Of a stretch of DNA of 64,000 bases, positions 8,843-17,431 are shown in pieces. Position 1 is the first letter of the stretch. The number at the start of each line of letters is the position of its first letter. The stretch is from Faecalicatena orotica (GTDB taxonomy: Bacteria > Bacillota > Clostridia > Lachnospirales > Lachnospiraceae), in the NCBI RefSeq assembly GCF_003149245.1, contig NZ_QGDL01000006.1:124001-188000 (forward strand), given 5' to 3'. The position numbers were made by a program, and so were the translations under genes. The notes under the pieces are model-generated. The model saw only the letters and a program-made list of their open reading frames with translations, was not told where the DNA came from and searched no databases.

Positions 8843-8892
8843 CTTCAAAGGGGTCTGACCCCTTTGCTCTCCATTTTCAGAATATTCTTAAG
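8843..8892. repeat. Palindromic interspersed repeat, copy A
   Basis: The core at 8846-8866 is a perfect inverted repeat with ten-base arms CAAAGGGGTC around a single T. It is followed by a second conserved stretch reading ATTTTCAGAATATTCT (8873-8888). The roughly 48-base unit matches copy B (18684-18733) with only a few differences. It lies between the asparaginase stop and the ParA ribosome site. Confidence 0.8.
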
Positions 8893-8912
8893 TTATATCC
8901 GCCTAACTTTAA

Positions 8913-9926
8913 TCAGGCTTGTCCGTTTCCCATTATATCATGGTTGATCATCCTGTAAAACTCTCTCTTCATCTCTTCATACCCGTCATGCTTTCTGGCC
9001 ATCAGCCACATGGCTTTTGTAATGGTTGCCTCAAGGGTCATGTCGTATGTCTCCAGCAGGTCGAAATCCTGTTTCACTTTTTTCCCAACTTCGTATACCA
9101 TCATGTTACTGCCTTCTTTTACGACCTGTGTTGCAACAATTGCCAGTTTGCCGCGGGACTCCCAGTCTTTCATGACTTCGTAGAATTTTGTCACAAGATA
9201 TTCGGGGATACCGCCTACTCCGAAGCTCTCGATTACGATACACTGGTATTTATCGAATACATACTCCAGAATATCAGGATTCTGTCCCGGGATTAGTTTC
9301 AGCACGTAGATGCTGTTATTCATCTCATGGAAAAACTGTACACCGCCTTTATAATCCTCCGGCGGAATGTAACGGATCACCCTCTGGTCCTGAATGACCG
9401 CCGGATATGGAAAGTTTATGCTGGAAAACGCGTTGTAACTTTTTGCACGCTCTTTTTTGGCTCTTGTTCCGACTATCACTTTACCGTCAAATACGATATT
9501 GACGTCCCGGGATCCGTCATCCGCTGCATAGATGAAGCTGTCCAGCAGGTTCATCCTTGCATCCGTGTTCTCGACATCGATCGGTTTCTGCGCCCCGGTT
9601 ATGACGATAGGTTTTCTGGAGTTCTGGATCATATAGGACAGCGCCGCGGCTGTATAGGCAAGTGTATCTGTACCGTGGCACACCACAAACCCGTCATACT
9701 TCTCATAATTCTCCTCAATCGCCCTGCTCACCATGCTCCAGTGCTCAGGAGTCACATTCGTACTGTCCACATTGCATACCTGGACCGTGTGTACCTCACA
9801 AAATTCCTCTACATCCGGAATATACCCCACTAATTCCTCAGATGTGATAGCCGGACTCAGCCCTCCGTCCGTATGTTTACAGGCAATCGTCCCGCCTGTC
9901 CCCAACATCAAAATACATTTCTTCAT
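8913..9926 (-). CDS. ansA: L-asparaginase, cytoplasmic type I
   Basis: A 337-residue asparaginase that hydrolyses asparagine to aspartate and ammonia. The two catalytic Thr motifs are present: GTGGTIA (Thr13) and HGTDTLAYTAAAL (Thr86, Asp87), with the later GAQKP Lys. There is no signal peptide, so it is the cytoplasmic type. It follows the HD-domain gene by 52 bases with CTGGGGG as ribosome site and probably belongs to the same unit as the RND exporter and HD genes. A glutaminase side activity cannot be excluded. Confidence 0.93.
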   Translation of the reverse strand: MKKCILMLGTGGTIACKHTDGGLSPAITSEELVGYIPDVEEFCEVHTVQVCNVDSTNVTPEHWSMVSRAIEENYEKYDGFVVCHGTDTLAYTAAALSYMIQNSRKPIVITGAQKPIDVENTDARMNLLDSFIYAADDGSRDVNIVFDGKVIVGTRAKKERAKSYNAFSSINFPYPAVIQDQRVIRYIPPEDYKGGVQFFHEMNNSIYVLKLIPGQNPDILEYVFDKYQCIVIESFGVGGIPEYLVTKFYEVMKDWESRGKLAIVATQVVKEGSNMMVYEVGKKVKQDFDLLETYDMTLEATITKAMWLMARKHDGYEEMKREFYRMINHDIMGNGQA

Positions 9927-9978
9927 TTTATCTGCCCCCAGATCATTTTTATTTTAAAAAACACTGATTTGATTTCTT

Positions 9979-10539
9979 CTACCATTCCAGAGAAGCCGGT
10001 TCACTGCCGAAGTTTTTCTCGACAAGTGCACAGTATTCTTCGAAAACCGGTATCCCTTTGAAATCCTCTTTCAGGGCATCCCGGATCCCCTTATAATACC
10101 ATCCCATTGCAGCCTTGCTGTTCATGCGGAACCTCTTCCACAAATCTTCTCCCGCTGCCGGATAATCCCTGTCAATGTCGCGCATATTCGACAGCTTATC
10201 AGCCAGCCCGATCATCTTTATTTCCATCGGCGCATCTTTCAGGTGGCGGATCGTAGTCCCTTTCCGTTCCTCCCACGTTTTGGACTTGTCCTCACTTTCC
10301 TGCCGGACCATCGCAGCCACCCGTTCCCCAAATTCTGCCTGTAAAATCTCTTCCGTTACTCCCTTACAGTCCTCGATCGTATCATGAAGGACCGCGGCAC
10401 AGATGATATCTTCATCCTGTGTCATAGTTGCCACAATATCTGCCACTTCAATCGGATGCACAATATACGGCCGCTTCGTCCCTTTCCGAAACTGCCCCTC
10501 ATGTGCTCTTGCTGCAAATTCAATGGCTTCATCAATCAT
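9979..10539 (-). CDS. RelA/SpoT-type HD-domain protein (possible small alarmone hydrolase)
   Basis: A 186-residue single-domain HD protein. Its motifs read like the hydrolase half of RelA/SpoT enzymes: AHEGQFRKGTKRPYIVHP (His28), LHDTIED (His52, Asp53, Glu56, Asp57) and ADKLSNMRDIDRDY. No synthetase, TGS or ACT domain follows. It may remove pyrophosphate from (p)ppGpp like Mesh1-type enzymes, or act on another nucleotide; this is inferred from motifs only. The start at 10539 follows GAGGAGGAGCAGGAG and overlaps the end of the RND exporter gene by eight bases, implying coupled translation. Confidence 0.8.
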   Translation of the reverse strand: MIDEAIEFAARAHEGQFRKGTKRPYIVHPIEVADIVATMTQDEDIICAAVLHDTIEDCKGVTEEILQAEFGERVAAMVRQESEDKSKTWEERKGTTIRHLKDAPMEIKMIGLADKLSNMRDIDRDYPAAGEDLWKRFRMNSKAAMGWYYKGIRDALKEDFKGIPVFEEYCALVEKNFGSEPASLEW

Positions 10540-13500
10540 TCTCCTGCTCCTCCTCAATGCCTTCCCGCAATCTCGCCTTTTCCCTGTTATGGAATAAAGA
10601 ATAGATGCACGGTACCACAAACAGTGTTAACACAGTTCCATATATGAGACCGCCGATTGTTACGATCGCCATCGGCTGAACCATATCCGCCCCTGAACCA
10701 AACCCGAGTGCCATTGTCGACAGCCCAAGGATCGTCGTCAGGGCCGTCATGATAATCGGGCGCAGCCTTGTCCTTCCGGCCTCCACTAGAGCTTCCTTCT
10801 GCTCCATTCCCGATGCAGTCAGCTGGTTCGTATAATCAATGAACACAATACCATTATTTACAATAATTCCGGATAACATTACAAAACCGATCATGGCAAT
10901 CACGCTGACCGGACTTCCTGTCATCCACAATCCGAACAGACCTCCCGTAAATGCAAGAGGTACAGTAAACATGACAATAAACGGAGATCTTAAAGACTGG
11001 AACTGGGCAACCATGATCAGATACATAAACACAACCGCAAGCCCGAGCATCTTAAACAGCTCTGTCATTGTCTCATTAATTGTCTCGTCCTCTCCCTTCA
11101 TCTCTATCGTATAACCGTCCGGCAGCTTATAATTCTTCAAGGCCTTTTCCACACGCCCGCTCACCAGACCGATGTTGTCATCTTCTTCAATCTCCGCCGT
11201 CACATTCATATACCGGCTCTGTGCATCCCTCGAGATCGACTGCAGCCCGTAGCCTGTCTCGAACGAAGCGATATCCTTCAGGGCAATCTGTTCTTTTGAA
11301 CCATCCTGCTTCGTCACATCCAGTTTCAGGTCCCGGACAGACTCTCTTGTCAGGTCCTGATTCTTCTGCTCTGCCACAATAATACCGATGGATGACGTAT
11401 CCAGGTCCAGACTGGTAGAAGAAGCCGGGTCTTTCAGCTTCTTTGCCAGTTCCTGATACACCTGGGCGACAGTTAAATTATGGGAAATCGCTTTCTTCTT
11501 ATCTACAACGACCCTGAGTTCCTCCGTCGTCTCATCCAAACCGTCCGAGACATTCTTTGTTCCCTTCACATTTTGCACGATTTCAGCAATTTCTTTTGCC
11601 ATCCTCTGCAGCTGATCCAGATCACGGCCCTTTATCTGGACAGAAATTCCGGAAGAACCAAGCGCACTCATATCCATGTCGGACATGCTGATCGAGAGTT
11701 CGACACCTTCCTCTTTTGCAATCTTCTCTATTGATTTCTGCAGTTTTTCATCAGACATTGTCCGCTTTTCGGCCAGCAGGGCATAGAATTCCACCTGATT
11801 CGTGACAGTGTTCCCGCCGCCCATCATTCCGCCACTCATAGCCATGCCGCCTACATCACCAATATCTTTCAGTTTCATTAATTGATTAGTAAACTGATCG
11901 GCTGCCTTCGCCGTATCTTCCAGAGAAGTTCCCTCCGGTGTCGTGATCGACATACTAATCTGTGTGCTCTGCATATCCGGCATAAAAGCAGTTCCCCTGG
12001 ATATTGCCAGAACCCCGCTCAGGACAAACAGCGCCAGTGCCCCGGCCAGGACAAGAGGCCTGAAACGCAGTGCCTTCCGCAGAAGTTTTTCATAACCATT
12101 CTTCAAATGATGGAAAAATCCGGATTCCTTCTGCTCTGTTCTCTTTAGCAGTCCGGCCGACATCATCGGCACAAGCGTCAGTGCAACGACCAGACTTGCT
12201 AGCAGCGAATATGCGATGGTCAGTCCCATATCAACAAAAAGCTGTCTTGCAATACCCTCCGTAAATACAATCGGAAGGAATACACACACCGTCGTCAGCG
12301 TAGATGCCATGATCGCACCTGCTACCTGCTGTGCACCCTTGATTGCGGCTTCCTTTGCTGTGGCATGTTCTTCATTTCTCATCCGGTAAATGTTCTCAAT
12401 GACAACAATCGAGTTGTCCACCAGCATCCCTACGCCGAGGGCAAGTCCTGAAAGTGAAATCACATTCATCGTAACCCCGCTGAAATACATCAGGACAATG
12501 GCCGCCAGTATACTGATCGGGATGGAGCAGGCAATTACAAAAGTCGGCCTGATATCCTTTAGAAACAGCAGCAGGATCAGAATCGCCAGAATTGCACCGA
12601 ATACCAGATTCTGGAGAACGGACCCGATTACCATGTCAATATACACGCCCTGGTTCATCAGGACTACCACTTTTATATCCTTGTTTTCCTTCTGGATCTG
12701 TTCAAACCTGTCCAGAATGCGGTCTGTCACATCCCCCGTAGAATAGCCGGTCTGCTTCTGCACCTGGAGCAGGATCCCGTTCTCTTTATTTAACTTGGCA
12801 TATGTGTCCGCCGCATTATCCGTCTGTTCCACATCGGCAATATCTGAAAGCTTGATGGGGGTAATGCCTTCCATATCAACCAGAACCAGATTCTTCAGGT
12901 CCTCTATTGAATCAAATTTATCTCCGACGCGGATTAAATAATCGATCCCGTCTTCCTTTACATACCCTGCCGGCATGTTAAAGTTCTGCGCTGTCAGTAC
13001 CGTCTGTATCATCTCCGCAGTCAGCATGGATTTGACATCCGCACTTGCTTTCGCCTGCTCTTTAGCAGATTTCAGTTCTTCTTCCCTGCTCTTTAATTCA
13101 GCCTCACCGACAGCGAGCTGTGCAGAAGCCTCACTCATCTGAAGTGCACCTTCGAGCTGTGCACTGCTAAGCTGTGCCCTCGCCTGGGCCAGTGTAAGGG
13201 TTCCTGCATTTAACTGGTCCTGCACCTGGGTCAGCATCTCCTTTGCCTGTGCAAGTTCCGCCTGCTTATCCGCTATCGTCTGTCTGCCTTCCGCAACCTG
13301 GGCCAGTCCCTGGTCGATAACTGCCATTGACTGGTCGTATTGCTCCAGAAGGGCCAGTTTCCCGGCCAGAGCCGCCCTCGCAATCTGAAGTTCTGAAGTT
13401 TCTCCGTTTTCCGCGATTGCCTGAAGTACCTGCTGATATTCTGCTTCGATCTGCTCTCTGCCTGCATTTAGTTCTTCCAGCTCCTGCTTCTGTTCAAGCA

Positions 13501-14362
13501 ATGCCTGTTCGCTGGCATCAACCTGTGCCTGAAACTGTTCCAGTGCCACCTCCGCCAGTTCAAGTTCACTCATCTTCGTGCTGACTTCCAGTTTTCCCTG
13601 TGCCAGTTCGGATTCACTCACAGCTAGCTGTTCCTCTGCCTGCGCCATCTGTCCGGCAGCCTGGTTCTTCCCGTCTTCAAGCTGCGCTTTTCCGCTTTCC
13701 ATCTGCGCTTTTGCCTGATTCAGAGCGTCGGATGCCTCATTAAACTTCTTGTCCAGCTGCCCCTGAATGGAGCTGTCTACATTACTTACTTTATTTTCCT
13801 TTACCGTAACACGGATTGTCTGTTCCACATCTCCGAATGTACTGACTGACGCAACCCCTTCCAGACTCTCAATCTCCGGAAGGACTTCTTCCTCTATAAT
13901 CCTTGTCGTCTCTGACGGTTCAGCCCCGTCCACACTGATGGCCGGTATCATGACAGGCATCATGGCAGGGTTCAGTTTCATAATAATAGGGTTCCCTACT
14001 GTATCCGGCCAGTAGCCGCTTATCTGGTCCAGACTTTCCCTCATCTCGATCGTGGCCGAGTCCATATTGGCTGTCTGTTCAAACTCCAAAATGACTGTGG
14101 ATGCATTTTCCCTTGATGATGAACTTACATTCTTGATGTTGCTGATCGTAGCCATCGCCTGTTCCACCGGCTTTGTAACCGCAGTCTCCACCTCCTCGGG
14201 ACTGGCTCCCGGATATGTAGTCATGACAATGGCATAAGGGAGATTCATGTCCGGCAGAAGATCCACCGTCATTTTATCGAAAGACACAAATCCCAGAATC
14301 AGAATCAATACAACAGTAACAACCACTGTATACGGTCTCTTCACACTGAACTTAGATAACAT
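10532..14362 (-). CDS. RND-family exporter with a large coiled-coil insertion
   Basis: A 1276-residue transporter of the AcrB/SwrC type. TM1 is at residues 11-29, and PN-type porter domain sequence follows (AIVMTTYPGASPEEVETAVTKPVE). The conserved TM4 region is GLALGVGMLVDNSIVVIENI, and the second repeat includes GIVVNNGIVFIDYTNQL. Residues about 203-442 are an Ala/Gln/Glu-rich coiled coil inserted at the start of the docking subdomain, before the usual LTAQNFNMPAG segment. Canonical AcrB has about 1050 residues; the extra length is this coil. No membrane-fusion or outer-membrane partner is encoded nearby, as expected in a Gram-positive. Substrate unknown. It is read from a promoter at 14418-14446 and is followed by an overlapping HD gene. 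Confidence 0.92.
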   Translation of the reverse strand: MLSKFSVKRPYTVVVTVVLILILGFVSFDKMTVDLLPDMNLPYAIVMTTYPGASPEEVETAVTKPVEQAMATISNIKNVSSSSRENASTVILEFEQTANMDSATIEMRESLDQISGYWPDTVGNPIIMKLNPAMMPVMIPAISVDGAEPSETTRIIEEEVLPEIESLEGVASVSTFGDVEQTIRVTVKENKVSNVDSSIQGQLDKKFNEASDALNQAKAQMESGKAQLEDGKNQAAGQMAQAEEQLAVSESELAQGKLEVSTKMSELELAEVALEQFQAQVDASEQALLEQKQELEELNAGREQIEAEYQQVLQAIAENGETSELQIARAALAGKLALLEQYDQSMAVIDQGLAQVAEGRQTIADKQAELAQAKEMLTQVQDQLNAGTLTLAQARAQLSSAQLEGALQMSEASAQLAVGEAELKSREEELKSAKEQAKASADVKSMLTAEMIQTVLTAQNFNMPAGYVKEDGIDYLIRVGDKFDSIEDLKNLVLVDMEGITPIKLSDIADVEQTDNAADTYAKLNKENGILLQVQKQTGYSTGDVTDRILDRFEQIQKENKDIKVVVLMNQGVYIDMVIGSVLQNLVFGAILAILILLLFLKDIRPTFVIACSIPISILAAIVLMYFSGVTMNVISLSGLALGVGMLVDNSIVVIENIYRMRNEEHATAKEAAIKGAQQVAGAIMASTLTTVCVFLPIVFTEGIARQLFVDMGLTIAYSLLASLVVALTLVPMMSAGLLKRTEQKESGFFHHLKNGYEKLLRKALRFRPLVLAGALALFVLSGVLAISRGTAFMPDMQSTQISMSITTPEGTSLEDTAKAADQFTNQLMKLKDIGDVGGMAMSGGMMGGGNTVTNQVEFYALLAEKRTMSDEKLQKSIEKIAKEEGVELSISMSDMDMSALGSSGISVQIKGRDLDQLQRMAKEIAEIVQNVKGTKNVSDGLDETTEELRVVVDKKKAISHNLTVAQVYQELAKKLKDPASSTSLDLDTSSIGIIVAEQKNQDLTRESVRDLKLDVTKQDGSKEQIALKDIASFETGYGLQSISRDAQSRYMNVTAEIEEDDNIGLVSGRVEKALKNYKLPDGYTIEMKGEDETINETMTELFKMLGLAVVFMYLIMVAQFQSLRSPFIVMFTVPLAFTGGLFGLWMTGSPVSVIAMIGFVMLSGIIVNNGIVFIDYTNQLTASGMEQKEALVEAGRTRLRPIIMTALTTILGLSTMALGFGSGADMVQPMAIVTIGGLIYGTVLTLFVVPCIYSLFHNREKARLREGIEEEQEND

Positions 14363-14390
14363 TGGTACTACCTCTTTTTCTCGTAATCAC

Positions 14391-14407
14391 ATCGGGAAAA
14401 ACCCGAT
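14391..14407 (-). promoter_or_regulatory. Small palindrome in the RND exporter leader
   Basis: ATCGGG and CCCGAT flank five A residues. It lies between the promoter and the ribosome site of the exporter gene. It could be a repressor operator or a leader hairpin. Confidence 0.35.
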
Positions 14408-14417
14408 TTATAAAGAA

Positions 14418-14446
14418 ATCATAACACACGGCAGGACGAATCACAA
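14418..14446 (-). promoter_or_regulatory. Sigma-A-type promoter for the RND exporter operon
   Basis: On the minus strand -35 TTGTGA and -10 TATGAT are separated by 17 bases. The -10 ends 56 bases before the start codon at 14362. Confidence 0.6.
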
Positions 14447-14513
14447 CAACATTTCTCTTTCCCATCGTGCTTTCAAACAGACCCGAAACCAGGAAAACTT
14501 TAGGGAAATTAGC

Positions 14514-14542
14514 TATACAAAATTTCACGGATAAGATATAAT
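14514..14542 (+). promoter_or_regulatory. Promoter for the SDR/PduB-like operon
   Basis: -35 TATACA and -10 TATAAT have 17-base spacing, 35 bases before the SDR start codon. The -35 matches only four of six consensus bases. Confidence 0.55.
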
Positions 14543-14577
14543 AGCAAAAGAATCCCATGAATCACAAGGAGACATTT

Positions 14578-15309
14578 ATGAAAAACAAATCCGTACTGGT
14601 AACAGGGGCCTCCCGGGGAATCGGAAAGGCCTGCGCCCTTGTATTTGCGCGGCATGGTTATCAGGTATTTATAAATTGTAAAAGTTCCCTCGGGGAACTT
14701 CATCTGGTCCGTGATGAAATCCTTTCACATGGTGGTATGTGCCAGTGTGTGCCGGGTGATATCAGCCGGTCATCCGAGGTAGCGTGCATCTTCCAACAGA
14801 TCAGCAATACCTGCGGCGGACTCGATGTTCTGGTCAATAATGCGGGCGTGGCTTATATTGGCCTGCTGACCGATATGACAGACACTGACTGGGAGACGGT
14901 TCTGGGAACGAATCTTTCCTCTGTATTCTACTGCTCCCGTGCAGCAGTCCCTTATATGGTATCAAAAAAATCCGGCCGGATTATCAATATTTCTTCCATG
15001 TGGGGAACCTCCGGCGCATCCTGTGAGGCCGCGTATTCGGCTGCAAAATCCGGCGTAAACGGGCTGACAAGAGCACTGGCAAAAGAGCTGGCGCCAAGCA
15101 ATATCCAGGTGAATGCCATTGCCTGTGGGGTCATTGACACTGCCATGAATGCACAGCTGTCAGAAGAAGACCGCCTGCTGCTTATGGATGAGGTGCCTGC
15201 GGGACGGTTCGGCACCCCGGAAGAAGTCGCAGAACTGGTGATCGATCTGGCAGAACACCATAATTACATGACCGGACAGGTGATCGGACTGGACGGAGGG
15301 TTTATTTAA
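14578..15309 (+). CDS. Short-chain dehydrogenase/reductase (FabG/YmfI-like)
   Basis: A 243-residue SDR. It shows the nucleotide-binding GASRGIGKA (10-18), NNAG (87-90) and the catalytic set Asn112, Ser140, Tyr153 and Lys157 (YSAAK), followed by GQVIGLDGGF. The start at 14578 has AAGGAG six bases upstream; an earlier in-frame ATG does not. The stretch GASCEAAYSAAKSGVNGLTR with APSNIQVNAIACGVIDT resembles the elongation factor P 5-aminopentanone reductases (YmfI) of Clostridia, but this is from memory and FabG-like activity is equally possible. It is one of the few plus-strand genes and is followed 30 bases later by a microcompartment shell gene. Confidence 0.88.
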   Translation: MKNKSVLVTGASRGIGKACALVFARHGYQVFINCKSSLGELHLVRDEILSHGGMCQCVPGDISRSSEVACIFQQISNTCGGLDVLVNNAGVAYIGLLTDMTDTDWETVLGTNLSSVFYCSRAAVPYMVSKKSGRIINISSMWGTSGASCEAAYSAAKSGVNGLTRALAKELAPSNIQVNAIACGVIDTAMNAQLSEEDRLLLMDEVPAGRFGTPEEVAELVIDLAEHHNYMTGQVIGLDGGFI

Positions 15310-15339
15310 CACGTTAGAATTATAAAAAGGAGTTTCTTT

Positions 15340-16068
15340 ATGCTGAAAGTAAAAGATATCGAAAGAATACCTGTGGACTGTACCATGACAGAGTTTGTCG
15401 GTACTACAGTACTTGATACGATCGGACTTGTCATACCGGGAGTTACGCCTGCCCTGCAAGAGCAGATGAATCTCTCAACGTCTTACCCGAGTCTCGGGCT
15501 GATCAGCTCCCGTACGGGCGCTGCCGGGCAGATCAACGCTGTAGACGAAGCAGTAAAATCCACCAATACCGAGGTCGTATCCATCGAACTCCCGAGAGAT
15601 ACGAAAGGATGGGGCGGCCACGGCAACTTTATCATCATCGGCGGTGAAAATGTCTCCGATGTCCGCAGGGCCGTGGAGATTGCACTCGAATATACCGGGA
15701 AATATGCAGGAGAACTCTATATAAGCGAGGCCGGGCATCTGGAATTTACATTCTCTGCAAATGCCGGCCAGGCGCTGAATATGGCATTCAATGCGCCGGT
15801 CGGCAAGGCTTTTGGTTTCTTCTGCGGATCTCCGGCTGCTATCGGGCTTGTAATGGCTGACCTTGCAGTGAAATCCTCCCCTGTGGAGATTATCAAGTAT
15901 ATGACTCCCGACAAGGGCACCAGTCATTCCAACGAGGTCATCGTCGCAGTCACAGGAGATGCGAGCGCAGTGAAAAATGCAGTCCTCACCGCACGTGAGA
16001 CGGGGCTTAAACTGCTCATATCATTGGGAAGTTATCCAGAAACACCTTCCGTCCCTTATCTGCGGTAG
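15340..16068 (+). CDS. PduB-like trimeric bacterial microcompartment shell protein (orphan)
   Basis: A 242-residue protein with two tandem BMC folds. The match to PduB is visible throughout: TEFVGTTVLDTIGLVIPGV, NAVDEAVKSTNTEVVSIEL, PRDTKGWGGHGNFIIIGG, the second domain APVGKAFGFFCGSPAAIG and KGTSHSNEVIVAVTGDASA. PduB forms pseudohexameric trimers in propanediol-type microcompartment shells. The N-terminal extension is short (about 15 residues before TEFVG), nearer to the PduB-prime form. GGAG precedes the ATG. No other shell protein, encapsulated enzyme or targeting peptide is encoded in the window; the only cotranscribed gene is the SDR. It may supplement a shell encoded elsewhere or do something else. 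Confidence 0.9.
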   Translation: MLKVKDIERIPVDCTMTEFVGTTVLDTIGLVIPGVTPALQEQMNLSTSYPSLGLISSRTGAAGQINAVDEAVKSTNTEVVSIELPRDTKGWGGHGNFIIIGGENVSDVRRAVEIALEYTGKYAGELYISEAGHLEFTFSANAGQALNMAFNAPVGKAFGFFCGSPAAIGLVMADLAVKSSPVEIIKYMTPDKGTSHSNEVIVAVTGDASAVKNAVLTARETGLKLLISLGSYPETPSVPYLR

Positions 16069-17421
16069 TTATTTCATTTTCCTCAATTCTCTCACCGCAA
16101 ATATAACAGCAAGCGATGCTGCCGCTGCATCTGCAATCGGTCCCGCATACATAACACCGTCGATCCCCATGAAGAGAGGGAATATTAAGATCAGCGGAAG
16201 CAGGAAGAGTACCTGCCTTGTCAGGGACATCACGATTCCCAGTCTGGCCTTCCCGATGGAAGTAAAGAATCCGGATGACATCGGCTGGATTCCGTTTGCA
16301 AACGTCATAAACATAAATATTTTCAGGTAACGGTCCGCAAAGTGGAAGTACGCTTCACTTCCGGTTCCGAATATGCTGACAATCTGTCTCGGGAAAATCT
16401 GAAAGCACAGGAAGAACAAGGTTGCGATTGCAGTACACAAAACAGCGGCCCTCTTGTAAGTTCCCCGCACCCGTTTATAATTTTTTGCCCCATAGTTAAA
16501 TCCCCAGATTGGCTGGCATCCCTGTGATATACCGATACAGATTGCCATAAATACACTGTTGACCTTGGAAATTACCCCCACACAGGCGAGCGGGATATCG
16601 CTCCCATAGGCAGATGAGGCGCCATAGTGGCGGAGCGTATTATTCATCGCAATCTGGACAACCGCCATTGCGATCTGGTTAAAACAGGAGGCCATTCCCA
16701 GTGCGGCAATCGCTTTCAGATATTCTCCTTTCGGCCTGAATGACGAGGCTTTCAGTTCCATATTCCTGAACTTTGCAAAGTATAAAATGACAAGCAGCCC
16801 AGAAACAATCTGCCCGATAATCGTAGCGGCTGCCGCCCCCTTGATTCCCCAGTGGAATACGAAAATAAACACCGGGTCGAGTATGGTATTCAGGATCGCC
16901 CCGGTCAGCATACATACCATAGAATATGTAGGACTTCTGTCGGCCCTGATAATATGGTTGCCCCCGGTTGTCAGTACAAAAAACGGCAGTCCCAGTGCCG
17001 TAATGCCCGTGTAATCCAACGCATAGGGCAGGACATCCTTTGTGGCGCCGAAGACGTGAAGGAGCGGCTCCAAAAATAGCAGTATGACCACACCTATCAC
17101 AGTTCCCGAAATAACCAGCATCGAAAGCCCTGTTCCGGCAATCTCGCTGGCCCGCTTTTCTTTTCCGGCCCCCATCTCCAGATTATAGTTGGATGCACTT
17201 CCGATTCCAAGGAGGAGTGCCGTCGCCGTTGCTATAATGGAAACCGGAAATGCAATATTGGTTGCCGCATTTCCCAGCATACCAACGCCCTGTCCGATAA
17301 ATATCTGATCTACAATATTATATAATGCACTCACCAGCATACTGATCACTGCCGGCACTGCAAACTTGGCAATCAGCCCTCCGAGAGGCGCTGATGCCAG
17401 TGGATTTTGTTTTTCACTCAT
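16069..17421 (-). CDS. MATE-family multidrug/sodium antiporter
   Basis: A 450-residue polytopic protein with about 12 membrane segments arranged as two six-helix halves. MATE landmarks include PLGGLIAKFAVPAVISMLVSA at the start, GNAATNIAFPVSIIATA, and in the second half QGCQPIWGFNYGAKNYKRV. It should exchange cations for organic drugs or metabolites; specificity cannot be read. It starts 10 bases after HflX and is probably cotranscribed with it. Its stop codon directly abuts the stop codon of the convergent PduB-like gene with no bases between and no terminator visible. Confidence 0.93.
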   Translation of the reverse strand: MSEKQNPLASAPLGGLIAKFAVPAVISMLVSALYNIVDQIFIGQGVGMLGNAATNIAFPVSIIATATALLLGIGSASNYNLEMGAGKEKRASEIAGTGLSMLVISGTVIGVVILLFLEPLLHVFGATKDVLPYALDYTGITALGLPFFVLTTGGNHIIRADRSPTYSMVCMLTGAILNTILDPVFIFVFHWGIKGAAAATIIGQIVSGLLVILYFAKFRNMELKASSFRPKGEYLKAIAALGMASCFNQIAMAVVQIAMNNTLRHYGASSAYGSDIPLACVGVISKVNSVFMAICIGISQGCQPIWGFNYGAKNYKRVRGTYKRAAVLCTAIATLFFLCFQIFPRQIVSIFGTGSEAYFHFADRYLKIFMFMTFANGIQPMSSGFFTSIGKARLGIVMSLTRQVLFLLPLILIFPLFMGIDGVMYAGPIADAAAASLAVIFAVRELRKMK

Positions 17422-17431
17422 TTAATCACTC

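Noticed and set aside
13036-13756. Repetitive, low-complexity DNA within the RND gene that could suggest an assembly artefact or a separate gene
   Set aside because: The frame stays open, the repeats translate as heptad-like coil, and sequence on both sides matches one RND protein.
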